Shown here piece after piece: positions 1 through 7,461 of a stretch of 37,903 nucleotides of DNA; the stretch's first letter is position 1, and every line of letters begins with the position of its first letter. Made by a program: the position numbers and the translations under genes. The notes under the pieces were generated by a model. That model searched no databases. It was not told the DNA's origin and saw only the letters and a program-made list of their open reading frames with translations. The stretch is taken from contig JAGVKD010000018.1 of assembly GCA_020050795.1 (NCBI GenBank), forward strand, positions 1 through 37,903, written 5' to 3'. Source of the stretch: Candidatus Babeliales bacterium (lineage in GTDB: Bacteria > Babelota > Babeliae > Babelales > Vermiphilaceae).

Positions 1-171
1 CCTAAACATAGGGTACTCATCATCATGCTATGCATAATGCTTCGCACCCATACCTCTACGGGCGGCAGGACTTATGTTTAAGGATCACTATTAGTTTATA
101 GATTTGAACATAAGAAAAGATGATTCCATCTTTTGAAAAAATATAATAATCCGTTCGCCCTGCCTGTGCGG

Positions 172-190
172 CGTAGCCTTGGCGAAGACG
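172..190 (-). repeat. GC-rich dispersed repeat, same family as the post-tRNA repeats
   Basis: Fifteen bases at 175-189 are the exact reverse complement of the start of the element after tRNA-Glu (28210-28224, GTCTTCGCCAAGGCT). The surrounding DNA to about 270 is also unusually GC-rich and full of GCTACG/CTTCG blocks, so this is probably a degenerate copy of a dispersed element rather than coding DNA. Confidence 0.6.
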
Positions 191-271
191 TAAGCGCGTC
201 GAAGGGTATCGAACTCCTTGCTCTCGCCTGCTCTTTCGTCTTCCGTTGCCTGCCCGCCGTAGCTTGCCAAG

Positions 272-297
272 CTGGAAAGCCTGGATAAGCGTAGGAG
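272..297 (+). repeat. 26-bp direct repeat, copy 1
   Basis: This matches 401-426 with three mismatches; the shared core is CCTGGATAAGCG followed by (T/C)AGGAG. The copies lie 129 bases apart in gene-free DNA. Confidence 0.7.
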
Positions 298-400
298 GGG
301 GCAAGCAATACCCTTAGAAACAGCGGAGAAAGATACAAAGAAATAAAAATAAGGAAGGCAACGGTGAGACAATACAAAAAGACTTTGCAAAAAAAAGATC

Positions 401-426
401 CTAGAAAACCTGGATAAGCGCAGGAG
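401..426 (+). repeat. 26-bp direct repeat, copy 2
   Basis: Partner of 272-297 with three mismatches. The unit ends about 20 bases before the -35 box of the first gene's predicted promoter. Confidence 0.7.
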
Positions 427-445
427 CGCTGATAACAAACCCCTT

Positions 446-474
446 TTTACAGCCATTCTCCGTTGTGCTACCTT
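446..474 (+). promoter_or_regulatory. sigma70-like promoter of the 522 gene
   Basis: TTTACA (446-451), a 17-base spacer, and TACCTT (469-474) preceded by TG, an extended -10. A transcript starting near 480 makes an in-frame start at 465 impossible and supports the ATG at 522. Confidence 0.55.
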
Positions 475-521
475 GGTTTCCTGCGGGCATTAACCGTTTT
501 CTTTTTTTAGGAGGAATTTCC

Positions 522-1634
522 ATGTCGAAAAAAACAGCACGCATATTTTTCTCCCTGCTCGTAATTGGTCTCATGCCATTTCCTGCGCATGCCGATGCGT
601 GGGATGACATTGGCAAACCGCTTGCTATTGGTAGCGCACTCATTGCGGGTGTTGGTGGATTGATTGGGTTGGGTTCTTGGCTTGCCAGCGAATCAGATCA
701 AGAGTTGCTCTATCGTGCGCGAGATAGTTATCAACAAATACGCAAAGCACACAATGCGCTCATTGTGAAAATAGAAGATACCTATAAAGTGTCTGAACCG
801 TACCTGAATGCAAATAATGTAGTGCATACGGTGAATGAAACGCTCCTCTATGATTTAGCAGGAAGTTTTGCACGCGGACAGCAGGATATCAGCTCATATA
901 TCTCACGTCTCAATAATCATATTTCTGATTTGCGTTCAGTGAGTGATCGCTTGCAGAGTCGCATGAATACCCTACGAACATCTTCATATGAAAATGTTAC
1001 TATTCGTGAGATGGTGCATCAGATGAATGCTATTCGCGAAACAATCAGATCTGGATTGCCGCACCTTGCATTATTACGCGATTATTTGGCGGAGCATAAA
1101 ACATATTTTGTGATCTTTGATGCAGAGAATAGTGCGCGTAAACGATACTCAAGAGAATTGGCAGCGCTTTCGAGTGGCTACTATGATCGTTCGCTTGTGC
1201 TTGATGAAATCAAATATGTAGTTATGGCGAACCAATCGCATGGGCGTCGCACCTATCCTTATTTGCATTATGTCTCACAAATAGAAGAGCAGATTGCTCA
1301 TTTGGAACAATCGCTCAAGCGGCCCACATATAATTATCCAGACCGCCTAGGTTGGGCACGCTGGACGCTGGACAATTTGCTCTATATCAAAAGTTTAATT
1401 ATCACCACTGATGCCTATGCGCAAGAATGGCGTGATCGTGAGCGGGCAGAGTTGGAGCGAGAGCAGCTGCATGTAATGCGTCAGCAAGCAGATGCGGAAA
1501 AAAGAACTGCGCAAGCACTTGAGGAAAAGAATAGATTGAAAAGACAGGAGCTTGATGCCAAAGAGCGAGAATTGCGCCAGCGGTATGGGCACAGGGATCA
1601 ATCGACTGAATTTAGTATTAAAATTTATGGGTGA
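522..1634 (+). CDS. Exported coiled-coil protein of unknown function
   Basis: I do not recognise a family. The 370-residue protein begins with a clear Sec signal peptide (MSKKTARIFF..., probable cleavage after AHA near residue 24). A Gly/Ala-rich hydrophobic segment follows at about residues 31-50 and could be a membrane helix. The remainder is mainly charged and helical. The last ~60 residues are dense in Glu/Arg/Lys/Gln and look like a coiled coil. The start at 522 is set by AGGAGG seven bases upstream; the open frame extends upstream to 465 but runs through the promoter. Its TGA overlaps the GTG that can start pgeF, so the two are probably translationally coupled. Likely periplasmic or inner-membrane anchored. 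Confidence 0.8.
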   Translation: MSKKTARIFFSLLVIGLMPFPAHADAWDDIGKPLAIGSALIAGVGGLIGLGSWLASESDQELLYRARDSYQQIRKAHNALIVKIEDTYKVSEPYLNANNVVHTVNETLLYDLAGSFARGQQDISSYISRLNNHISDLRSVSDRLQSRMNTLRTSSYENVTIREMVHQMNAIRETIRSGLPHLALLRDYLAEHKTYFVIFDAENSARKRYSRELAALSSGYYDRSLVLDEIKYVVMANQSHGRRTYPYLHYVSQIEEQIAHLEQSLKRPTYNYPDRLGWARWTLDNLLYIKSLIITTDAYAQEWRDRERAELEREQLHVMRQQADAEKRTAQALEEKNRLKRQELDAKERELRQRYGHRDQSTEFSIKIYG

Positions 1635-2371
1635 GTATGTTATTGCACAATGCACCGTTATTTGAAATTTATTTTGGTAGTGCGAAAGATGAGCTGCCCA
1701 GAAAGTTGGAGCTGACTCTCAACCAGCCGCCCGAAATTCCTCTTTTGCAGCTAGAACCTTTTTCAAATCTGAAAAAAATGATGCCGCTTGAACAACTTTT
1801 GTTTGTTCGGCAAGTTCATGGCACGGATGGGTTGGTGGTAACCCAAGAGAATGCGGAGGATGCCCAGCCATTCGCGCAAGATGGTGATTATCTATCGACC
1901 AATGTGCCGGGCGTTGGCATTGGAGTTTTGACTGCTGATTGTCTGCCCATTGTTTTTTATGATTCGCGCCAGGGTGCTGCGAGTGTGATTCATGCTGGTT
2001 GGCGAGGCTCGGTTGCCGGTATCGCATGTATTGCCCTGGAGCAGATGCAGCAAGAATTTGATACCAAGTTAGAAAACATCAAAGTTTTTTTTGGACCATC
2101 GGCAAAGCCCTGCTGCTATGAAGTGAGTCAGGATTTTGTGCAGCACTTGGATCCTTATCCATTTGCGCAGGATGTTTTAATTTCGCAAGCTGATAAGCTT
2201 TTTTTCGACGTACCAGGCTTTAACCGCCATATCCTGGAATCAATCGGCGTCAGGAAAGAATCGTTTCGCTTTGAGTATAATTTGTGCACGATATGCGATG
2301 ATACTTTTTGCTCGTACCGTCGCGAGGGGCAACTAGCGGGCAGTCAAATGACGGTTATTTGTTTGAAGTGA
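1631..2371 (+). CDS. pgeF: PgeF/YfiH family protein (DUF152, laccase-domain)
   Basis: Member of the PgeF/YfiH family, described as peptidoglycan editing factors and as multifunctional purine nucleoside phosphorylase/deaminase or polyphenol oxidase enzymes. The conserved metal-binding set is visible: H63 in RQVHGTD, C104 in TADCLP and H121 in HAGWRG. GPSAKPCCYEV and SYRREG near the C terminus are also family signatures. At 246 residues it has the usual full length. The start could be GTG 1631, overlapping the previous stop, or ATG 1637; no strong ribosome site separates them. Cytoplasmic. It lies directly upstream of secA, which has its own promoter. The family is firm; which of its activities applies here is not. 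Confidence 0.9.
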   Translation: MSMLLHNAPLFEIYFGSAKDELPRKLELTLNQPPEIPLLQLEPFSNLKKMMPLEQLLFVRQVHGTDGLVVTQENAEDAQPFAQDGDYLSTNVPGVGIGVLTADCLPIVFYDSRQGAASVIHAGWRGSVAGIACIALEQMQQEFDTKLENIKVFFGPSAKPCCYEVSQDFVQHLDPYPFAQDVLISQADKLFFDVPGFNRHILESIGVRKESFRFEYNLCTICDDTFCSYRREGQLAGSQMTVICLK

Positions 2372-2393
2372 ATATATATCGACTATTTCTGAA

Positions 2394-2422
2394 TTGAGCG
2401 CATGCGCACTTTGTGGTATTCT
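2394..2422 (+). promoter_or_regulatory. sigma70-like promoter of secA
   Basis: TTGAGC (2394-2399), 17-base spacer, TATTCT (2417-2422) with upstream TG (extended -10). It lies across an in-frame GTG at 2413, arguing for the downstream ATG 2506 as the secA start and a leader of roughly 75 bases. Confidence 0.6.
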
Positions 2423-2505
2423 ACAAAGATGTTTATGACTTAGTTTCAGCTTCTCCCCATGATCAAACTCATGCATTACACGGGGCGGCATTACAAAGGC
2501 ACTCT

Positions 2506-5049
2506 ATGATTTCGCGTTTACTAGCAACAGTTTTTGGAACAGATAACGATCGCCAACTCAAGCGATTGCAACCTATTGTTACTCAAATTAATTCCTACGA
2601 ACCGGAAATGATAGGTTTGACGGACGAGGAATTGGCGGCCAAGACAAACAAGTTCCGTGCTGAGTATCAGCAGGGCAAATCACTTGATGATATTTTGCCC
2701 GAAGCTTTTGCGGTGGTACGCGAAGTGGCAAAACGGAAATTGGGCCAACGCCATTTTGATGTGCAGTTGATTGGTGGCATCGTGTTGCACCAAGGCAAAA
2801 TTTCTGAAATGAAAACTGGTGAAGGTAAAACGCTGACCGCAACGCTTCCTCTCTATCTGAATGCGATTGCTGGCAAAGGTGCCCACCTTGTTACCGTCAA
2901 CGATTATCTTGCACGGCGTGATGCAGAATGGATGTCTCCAATTTATAAAGGCCTCGATCTTGAGGTTGCCTGCCTGCAAAACTCAATGGATGATGAAGAG
3001 CGCAAAAAAGCGTATCAAGCAGATATTTTATACGCGACTAATAACGAACTCGGGTTTGATTATTTGCGCGACAACATGAAATTCCGTGCCGATGATTGTG
3101 TGCAGCGCGAATTGTATTATGCAATTGTGGATGAAGTTGACTCCATTTTGATCGATGAAGCGCGAACACCGCTCATTATTTCCGGTTCTGCCGATGAGAG
3201 CAGCCGACTCTACACCGATGTTAATAAAGTGGTTATGCGATTTTCTCCAACCACTGATTATGAGGTGGATGAAAAAGCGCGCACCGTACAAATGACCGAA
3301 GCGGGAATGGATAAAATTGAATCTGCATTTGGTGTTGAAAATTTGTATGCGGTTGAAAATATCAATCTGCTCCATCATGCAAAACAGGCATTGCGCGCAA
3401 ATGTGATTTTCAAACGCGATGTTGATTATGTGGTCAAAGATGATGAAGTCTTGATCGTTGATGAATTTACGGGCCGTATTTTGCCAGGACGTCGCTACAG
3501 CGACGGTTTGCACCAAGCGCTTGAAGCAAAAGAAGGCGTTACGATTGAACGGGAAAGCCATACACTTGCTTCGATCACTCTGCAAAATTATTTCCGTATG
3601 TATACCAAACTTGCGGGTATGACCGGTACTGCAGCAACGGAAGCAGAAGAGTTTCACAACATCTACAAATTAGCAGTTGTGGTGATTCCAACGAATCAGT
3701 CTCTTATTCGTAAAGATCAGTCTGATCTTATTTTCTTGACTGAAAAATCAAAATTCTTAGCAATCGTTGAAGATATTAAAGAGCGCTACAAGAAAAAACA
3801 GCCAGTATTGATTGGTACTATCGCGATTGAAAAATCTGAATTATTGAGTCGTGTGTTGACTATGCACGGGATTCCGCACGAAGTGTTGAACGCAAAACAG
3901 CATCAGCGCGAAGCGGAGATTGTTGAATTTGCAGGGCAACCAGGGCGCATCACGATTGCAACCAACATGGCTGGTCGTGGTACCGATATTAAATTGAATC
4001 CTGAATCGGTGGAAGCTGGCGGACTCTATGTGCTCGGTACTGAGCGTCATGAAAGTCGCCGTATTGATAATCAGCTGCGTGGTCGTTCTGGGCGCCAAGG
4101 TGATCCAGGCGAGTCACGATTCTATATTTCTCTTGAGGATGATTTGATCCGCCGTTTTGCGGGAGATACGCTCAAGAAGAATATGGAGCGTTTTGGCATG
4201 AAAGATGACGAGGTTATCGAATCTCGCTTTGTGTCCAAAACAATTGAACGGGCGCAAGAGAAAGTTGAAAAACAAAACTTTGAAATTCGTAAGCACTTGA
4301 TTGAATATGATGACGTGCTCAATCAGCAGCGCAAAGTGGTTTATAGCTACCGCAAAGATATTTTGCAGGGCGAAGAAACTACTTATGAACTGATCCGTGA
4401 TTTCATCGGGCAAACCGTGCAAAACACAATGGCACTTGTTGCTGGTGAAGATCGTGCGCTCACACCAGATAAGGTGAAAGAGCTCTATGATGAGTTACGC
4501 TTTGTGACGGGAATCTCGCAAGAAGAATTTCGCGCTGCGGGTTTTAATGAAACGATATATGACACTTTTGAAAGTGATGCAATTAACTTTTTGCTCGAAC
4601 GATATGAACTCTATCGCAGAGCATCCAATCAAGAAATGATCAAGGACGCAGAAAAATGGCTCATGCTTGAAACAATCGATCAAGCATGGAAGCAGCACAT
4701 GGTAAATCTTGATCATGTCAAGGAAGGCATAGGTTTGCGCGGTTGGGGCCAAAAGAATCCACTCATCGAATATAAGCGGGAAGCATATGCGATGTTTCGG
4801 GATATGATGGGATCGATTGTGCGTGACATCGTGCGCCACTTGTTCCATCTGAATCTCGAGCGATTCAATGCGCGCGATATTGAGAAGAAACGGGAAAAAG
4901 AATTGGAAGAGCTGAATATGATTTCAGCGGCACAGTCTGAAGAGCCAGAGGCCAAAACAGTCAAACGTGATGAGCCAAAAGTTGGACGGAATGATGAGTG
5001 TCCGTGTGGCTCGGGTAAGAAATACAAAAAATGCCACGGGCATGAATAA
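2506..5049 (+). CDS. secA: Preprotein translocase ATPase SecA
   Basis: SecA is the ATPase motor that pushes unfolded preproteins through SecYEG at the inner membrane. From ATG 2506 the protein has 847 residues and opens with MISRLLATVFG, as in the family. Visible motifs: Walker A MKTGEGKT (from residue 102), Walker B/DEAD-like DEVDS with D209, the helicase motif NMAGRGTDI, and LRGRSGRQGDPGES in NBD2. The C terminus ends in the SEC-C zinc motif CPCGSG...KKCHG (Cys-Cys-Cys-His), which usually binds SecB or ribosomes. The frame remains open upstream to GTG 2413, but that lies inside the promoter; AAAGG precedes 2506. The many signal-peptide proteins in this window are its likely clients. A bidirectional terminator follows. 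Confidence 0.97.
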   Translation: MISRLLATVFGTDNDRQLKRLQPIVTQINSYEPEMIGLTDEELAAKTNKFRAEYQQGKSLDDILPEAFAVVREVAKRKLGQRHFDVQLIGGIVLHQGKISEMKTGEGKTLTATLPLYLNAIAGKGAHLVTVNDYLARRDAEWMSPIYKGLDLEVACLQNSMDDEERKKAYQADILYATNNELGFDYLRDNMKFRADDCVQRELYYAIVDEVDSILIDEARTPLIISGSADESSRLYTDVNKVVMRFSPTTDYEVDEKARTVQMTEAGMDKIESAFGVENLYAVENINLLHHAKQALRANVIFKRDVDYVVKDDEVLIVDEFTGRILPGRRYSDGLHQALEAKEGVTIERESHTLASITLQNYFRMYTKLAGMTGTAATEAEEFHNIYKLAVVVIPTNQSLIRKDQSDLIFLTEKSKFLAIVEDIKERYKKKQPVLIGTIAIEKSELLSRVLTMHGIPHEVLNAKQHQREAEIVEFAGQPGRITIATNMAGRGTDIKLNPESVEAGGLYVLGTERHESRRIDNQLRGRSGRQGDPGESRFYISLEDDLIRRFAGDTLKKNMERFGMKDDEVIESRFVSKTIERAQEKVEKQNFEIRKHLIEYDDVLNQQRKVVYSYRKDILQGEETTYELIRDFIGQTVQNTMALVAGEDRALTPDKVKELYDELRFVTGISQEEFRAAGFNETIYDTFESDAINFLLERYELYRRASNQEMIKDAEKWLMLETIDQAWKQHMVNLDHVKEGIGLRGWGQKNPLIEYKREAYAMFRDMMGSIVRDIVRHLFHLNLERFNARDIEKKREKELEELNMISAAQSEEPEAKTVKRDEPKVGRNDECPCGSGKKYKKCHGHE

Positions 5050-5068
5050 TTTAAATTGAGAAATAAAG

Positions 5069-5096
5069 AAGGGCGCGAAATGCGCCCTTTATTTTT
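5069..5096. terminator. Bidirectional terminator between secA and the convergent gene
   Basis: AAGGGCGC/GCGCCCTT stem around a short GAAAT loop, with a T-run on the plus side and an A-run before it that gives a T-run on the minus side. It serves secA and the convergent gene ending at 5106. Confidence 0.85.
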
Positions 5097-5105
5097 TGAA
5101 ATGTT

Positions 5106-5438
5106 TTATCTCGACATACCGAAAGCGATTAATGCTGCTACGATACCAGCAAGACTAGCTCCCGCGCCAAAACATTTTGCGCCGAAGCTTGTTCGACTAC
5201 CCTGCAATTCAATGTTGCTTTTTGTGAGACTTCCATTGTTATCGACAAGCATTTTGTTGGTCCTGACCAGCGAATCGATGTTTTCTGAAAGTTCTTTATT
5301 TCCTTCAGCAAGTCTTTTGTGGTTATCTGTCAACCTGCTTACGGTCTCTCGTAACTTTTCAAGATCTTCATTGCCTGCAAAAACCATCGAAGATGCCATG
5401 CTTGCGCACAAAAAAACTACCGTGGCTTTTTTTATCAT
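5106..5438 (-). CDS. Small exported coiled-coil protein with C-terminal TM
   Basis: Unknown family, 110 residues. Signal peptide MIKKATVVFLCASM...VFAG (probable cleavage near residue 22), then a heptad-like Leu/Asn-rich helix (about 24-80), then a hydrophobic Gly/Ala-rich segment at the C terminus (AGASLAGIVAALIAFG). The layout suggests an inner-membrane-anchored periplasmic coiled coil. AAAGGAAA lies upstream of the ATG. The neighbour at 5457-5747 has the same layout and a near-identical signal region, so the pair looks like a tandem duplication. Confidence 0.8.
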   Translation of the reverse strand: MIKKATVVFLCASMASSMVFAGNEDLEKLRETVSRLTDNHKRLAEGNKELSENIDSLVRTNKMLVDNNGSLTKSNIELQGSRTSFGAKCFGAGASLAGIVAALIAFGMSR

Positions 5439-5456
5439 AGCTGTTTCCTTTTTGAA

Positions 5457-5747
5457 TCAGTCTTGTTTTTTTTGAATAACTTTCATAACAATATAGGTTG
5501 CAGCAGCAACACCGCTGGCCCCTAAGAATAATCCGGCATACACTCCTGTGATAAACCATTTGGTTGCTTGTATTGAGGAGCCATTGCTTGTTTCGACAAG
5601 CTTCTTGTTCATCTCGAGCAATTCATCAATTCTTGTGTCTTGCTTTTCGACACGAGCTTTTAATGTTGCAATATCTTCATTCTGAGCATGAAGCGGTGCC
5701 GATAGCATGCTTGCGCACAAAAAAATTACTATAATTTTCTTAATCAA
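5457..5747 (-). CDS. Small exported coiled-coil protein, tandem paralog of the 5106 gene
   Basis: Unknown family. I take TTG 5747 as the start: it aligns with the paralog's MIKK start, gives a signal peptide (LIKKIIVIFLCASMLSAP, cleavage after LHA), and has AAAGAAG upstream. A longer frame to 5825 would translate the upstream gene's terminator hairpin. The product has 96 residues: signal peptide, short coiled coil (EDIATLKARVEKQDTRIDEL), then one TM segment near the C terminus and a basic tail. The DNA encoding the signal peptides of the two genes is almost identical (TTGCGCACAAAAAAA). Confidence 0.7.
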   Translation of the reverse strand: MIKKIIVIFLCASMLSAPLHAQNEDIATLKARVEKQDTRIDELLEMNKKLVETSNGSSIQATKWFITGVYAGLFLGASGVAAATYIVMKVIQKKQD

Positions 5748-5787
5748 GTTTGCTTCTTTCACGGGTGAATCTGTATTTAGCATGGGT

Positions 5788-5798
5788 CTAGTGTAGCA
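5788..5798 (-). promoter_or_regulatory. Extended -10 element upstream of the 5457 gene
   Basis: On the minus strand this reads TGCTACACTAG, an extended -10 (TACACT, 5790-5795), about 45 bases upstream of the TTG start. The same motif precedes hisS and the tamB-like gene. I see no good -35, and it abuts the preceding terminator's T-run. Confidence 0.4.
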
Positions 5799-5827
5799 AA
5801 AAGAGATGCCGCCAGAAAGCGGCATCT
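5796..5827 (-). terminator. Terminator of the 5865 gene
   Basis: Perfect 9-bp stem AGATGCCGC/GCGGCATCT with a 6-base loop, followed on the minus strand by CTTTTTG. It ends the gene at 5865-6215. Confidence 0.85.
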
Positions 5828-5864
5828 AAGTGAGCGAGTAGAATCGAAATCAATTTAATTACTA

Positions 5865-6215
5865 CTATTTCGAAACCGGTTTTTCAAAAAGTTCCATATC
5901 GATCTTACCGGCGATCAAATCAGTAACGGTGTATTTGAGTGGTTTTGTTGCACAGCTGTGCTGTTCAATGATCACTGCCCGATGATAATCAGTGCCATTT
6001 TTTGAAGTCATGAGGCAAAAGTGCAAATGTTGCTCGGCGGTACCAAATTTTTGTGATGCACCTGGTTTGATCAGCATGCCGCTTTTGTTTTCGCGCGTAT
6101 CATATAAAAATACCGATTCTTTTGTGTTGTTAGTGATTGTCATCGGACATGCTGATGCAACATGTGCGCTCAGCGCGATACTAATGGCGATGCATAATGC
6201 TAGATTTATTTTCAT
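5865..6215 (-). CDS. Small secreted protein of unknown function
   Basis: 116 residues with a strong signal peptide (MKINLALCIAISIALSAHVASA, cleavage before CPM). The mature part, about 94 residues, looks beta-rich, with Cys at the new N terminus, in LHFCLM and in EQHSCATK. The start ITNNTKESVFLYD resembles small beta-sandwich proteins, but no family is certain. AAGGAAA precedes the ATG, and a strong terminator follows. Probably a stand-alone periplasmic or secreted protein. Confidence 0.75.
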   Translation of the reverse strand: MKINLALCIAISIALSAHVASACPMTITNNTKESVFLYDTRENKSGMLIKPGASQKFGTAEQHLHFCLMTSKNGTDYHRAVIIEQHSCATKPLKYTVTDLIAGKIDMELFEKPVSK

Positions 6216-6247
6216 GAAAAATTTCCTTTTTTGAAGGCTTGTTTTGT

Positions 6248-7339
6248 TTACTGATGTTTTTTAACACCGCTCAAATCTTCCCGCGGGAATGAAGTTTTTT
6301 TCGGAGCCACTTTTTCTGGAGAGACAGGCTCGTCTTGTTTGAATGTTTTTATTTCGGGCGCATCTTTGAAAGTAACCGTTTTCTTTTTTTTGGGCACCGG
6401 TTGATCTGTTATTGTTGTTTTTACGTTTCTTCGCAGATATTCAAAGCCAGGTTTGCTTATTTTTGCAATTTCGACTGGCATATCAGGAAGCATGATGGGC
6501 ATGCCATTATTGGCTGCTGCATAGGCGGTCGCAAGCTCTCCAGGAGCCCCCTCAGGATCACCAATTTTGAGGAGCACTTCAAAAAGTTCTATAGGAGCTT
6601 GGCCAGCCTGGACACCCATATCCGCAATTTTGGTTACTATTTTTTTGTAGAGATTGCTCAGTTCTTGTGCGGCTTTACGATCCAATTCTTGAAACGTTGC
6701 ATCGCTTGCGCCTGGATGCTTGGCCACATACGCAGTCAGATCATCGACTGCCTTTTGTGCCTTATCGAGAAGCTTCCATCTGAGATTATTGCCACGCTTG
6801 GTGATCACAGCCCATCGAGTTTTGTCTTCTTCGCGCGTTTTTATAGCGGTAGGATCTGTGTCGGATGATTGAATCATTTCATCATATAATTCTTTTGGTT
6901 TAACTCCAGCAATGGGAACAATCTCAAAACGTGCTTTATAGAAAAGTTCAGGATCAGCACTTCGTGCAATTAATGTTTCTTGCTCGGCTACTTTTTGTTC
7001 CAGCTCATCAAGAATTTTATTAAATTCTGAGCGCGCTTGCTTGCGCGCTGGTTCTTGTTCCTTGGCAATACTTTGCTGCACAATTTTACGCTGCTCTTCT
7101 GCTTTGACTTGTTCGATCGGTCTGCGTCCGAGAGCTGTTTGTTTTTTGACTATTTGTTCTTCATAGAATGTACGATTCGATCCGGGAGGGAGTGCTTGTA
7201 TGAGTGTGTCTAGTTTAGCAAAATCGGGATTTGGGCGTTGCAACTCGCGAGCAACTGCTGCTTCCTTTTGAATCATCGTTACGCAATGGAGTGTATTTGA
7301 AATGATAAGGGTACAAAATAATAGTATATTTTTTTTCAT
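6248..7339 (-). CDS. Exported helical protein with KEAAVxREL N-terminal module
   Basis: Unknown family, 363 residues from ATG 7339, chosen because GGAGAA lies just upstream; the frame continues to 7420 only by reading through the neighbour's terminator. Signal peptide MKKNILLFCTLIISNTLHC. The mature N terminus, KEAAVARELQ...LIQALPPGSN...YEEQ, is shared with the protein at 7462-8646. The rest is helical and charged (PIEQVKAEEQRK..., LDELEQKVAEQE). The C terminus is Lys/Pro-rich and probably disordered (VPKKKKTVTF). No catalytic motif is visible. Confidence 0.8.
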   Translation of the reverse strand: MKKNILLFCTLIISNTLHCVTMIQKEAAVARELQRPNPDFAKLDTLIQALPPGSNRTFYEEQIVKKQTALGRRPIEQVKAEEQRKIVQQSIAKEQEPARKQARSEFNKILDELEQKVAEQETLIARSADPELFYKARFEIVPIAGVKPKELYDEMIQSSDTDPTAIKTREEDKTRWAVITKRGNNLRWKLLDKAQKAVDDLTAYVAKHPGASDATFQELDRKAAQELSNLYKKIVTKIADMGVQAGQAPIELFEVLLKIGDPEGAPGELATAYAAANNGMPIMLPDMPVEIAKISKPGFEYLRRNVKTTITDQPVPKKKKTVTFKDAPEIKTFKQDEPVSPEKVAPKKTSFPREDLSGVKKHQ

Positions 7340-7406
7340 TAAAGATTCTCCTGCAACAGGTTTCTTTTTTGAGATGATAGCGTGTCGCAGAAAATGAGTG
7401 CAATGA

Positions 7407-7440
7407 AACAGGGCCCCCAAAAAATTGGGAGCCCTGTTTT
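7407..7440 (-). terminator. Terminator of the 7462 gene
   Basis: Long stem AAACAGGGC(c)CCCAA / TTGGG(a)GCCCTGTTT around a short A loop, downstream of the minus-strand gene ending at 7462. Confidence 0.8.
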
Positions 7441-7461
7441 CTCAACGAGTTTGAATCTTAG

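Larger units (their letters stand above)
1..445. other. Gene-free, repeat-rich left edge
   Basis: I see no convincing gene here. The minus-strand open frames are low-complexity and run through GC-rich short repeats (172-190, 272-297, 401-426). None has a signal peptide or motif I recognise, and all are overlapping frames of the same DNA. The first 100 bases could hold the end of an upstream feature, but nothing in them identifies it. Confidence 0.6.

Noticed and set aside
56-456. Minus-strand open frames of 80-120 codons at the left edge
   Set aside because: They overlap one another, run through repeats, and show no signal peptide, motif or ribosome site that would single out one.
3028-3657. 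209-codon open frame opposite secA
   Set aside because: It lies fully antisense to well-conserved SecA motifs and lacks a recognisable domain; a codon-bias shadow.
5748-5825. Longer N terminus for the gene at 5457
   Set aside because: It would translate the upstream gene's terminator and lose the alignment with the paralog's signal peptide.
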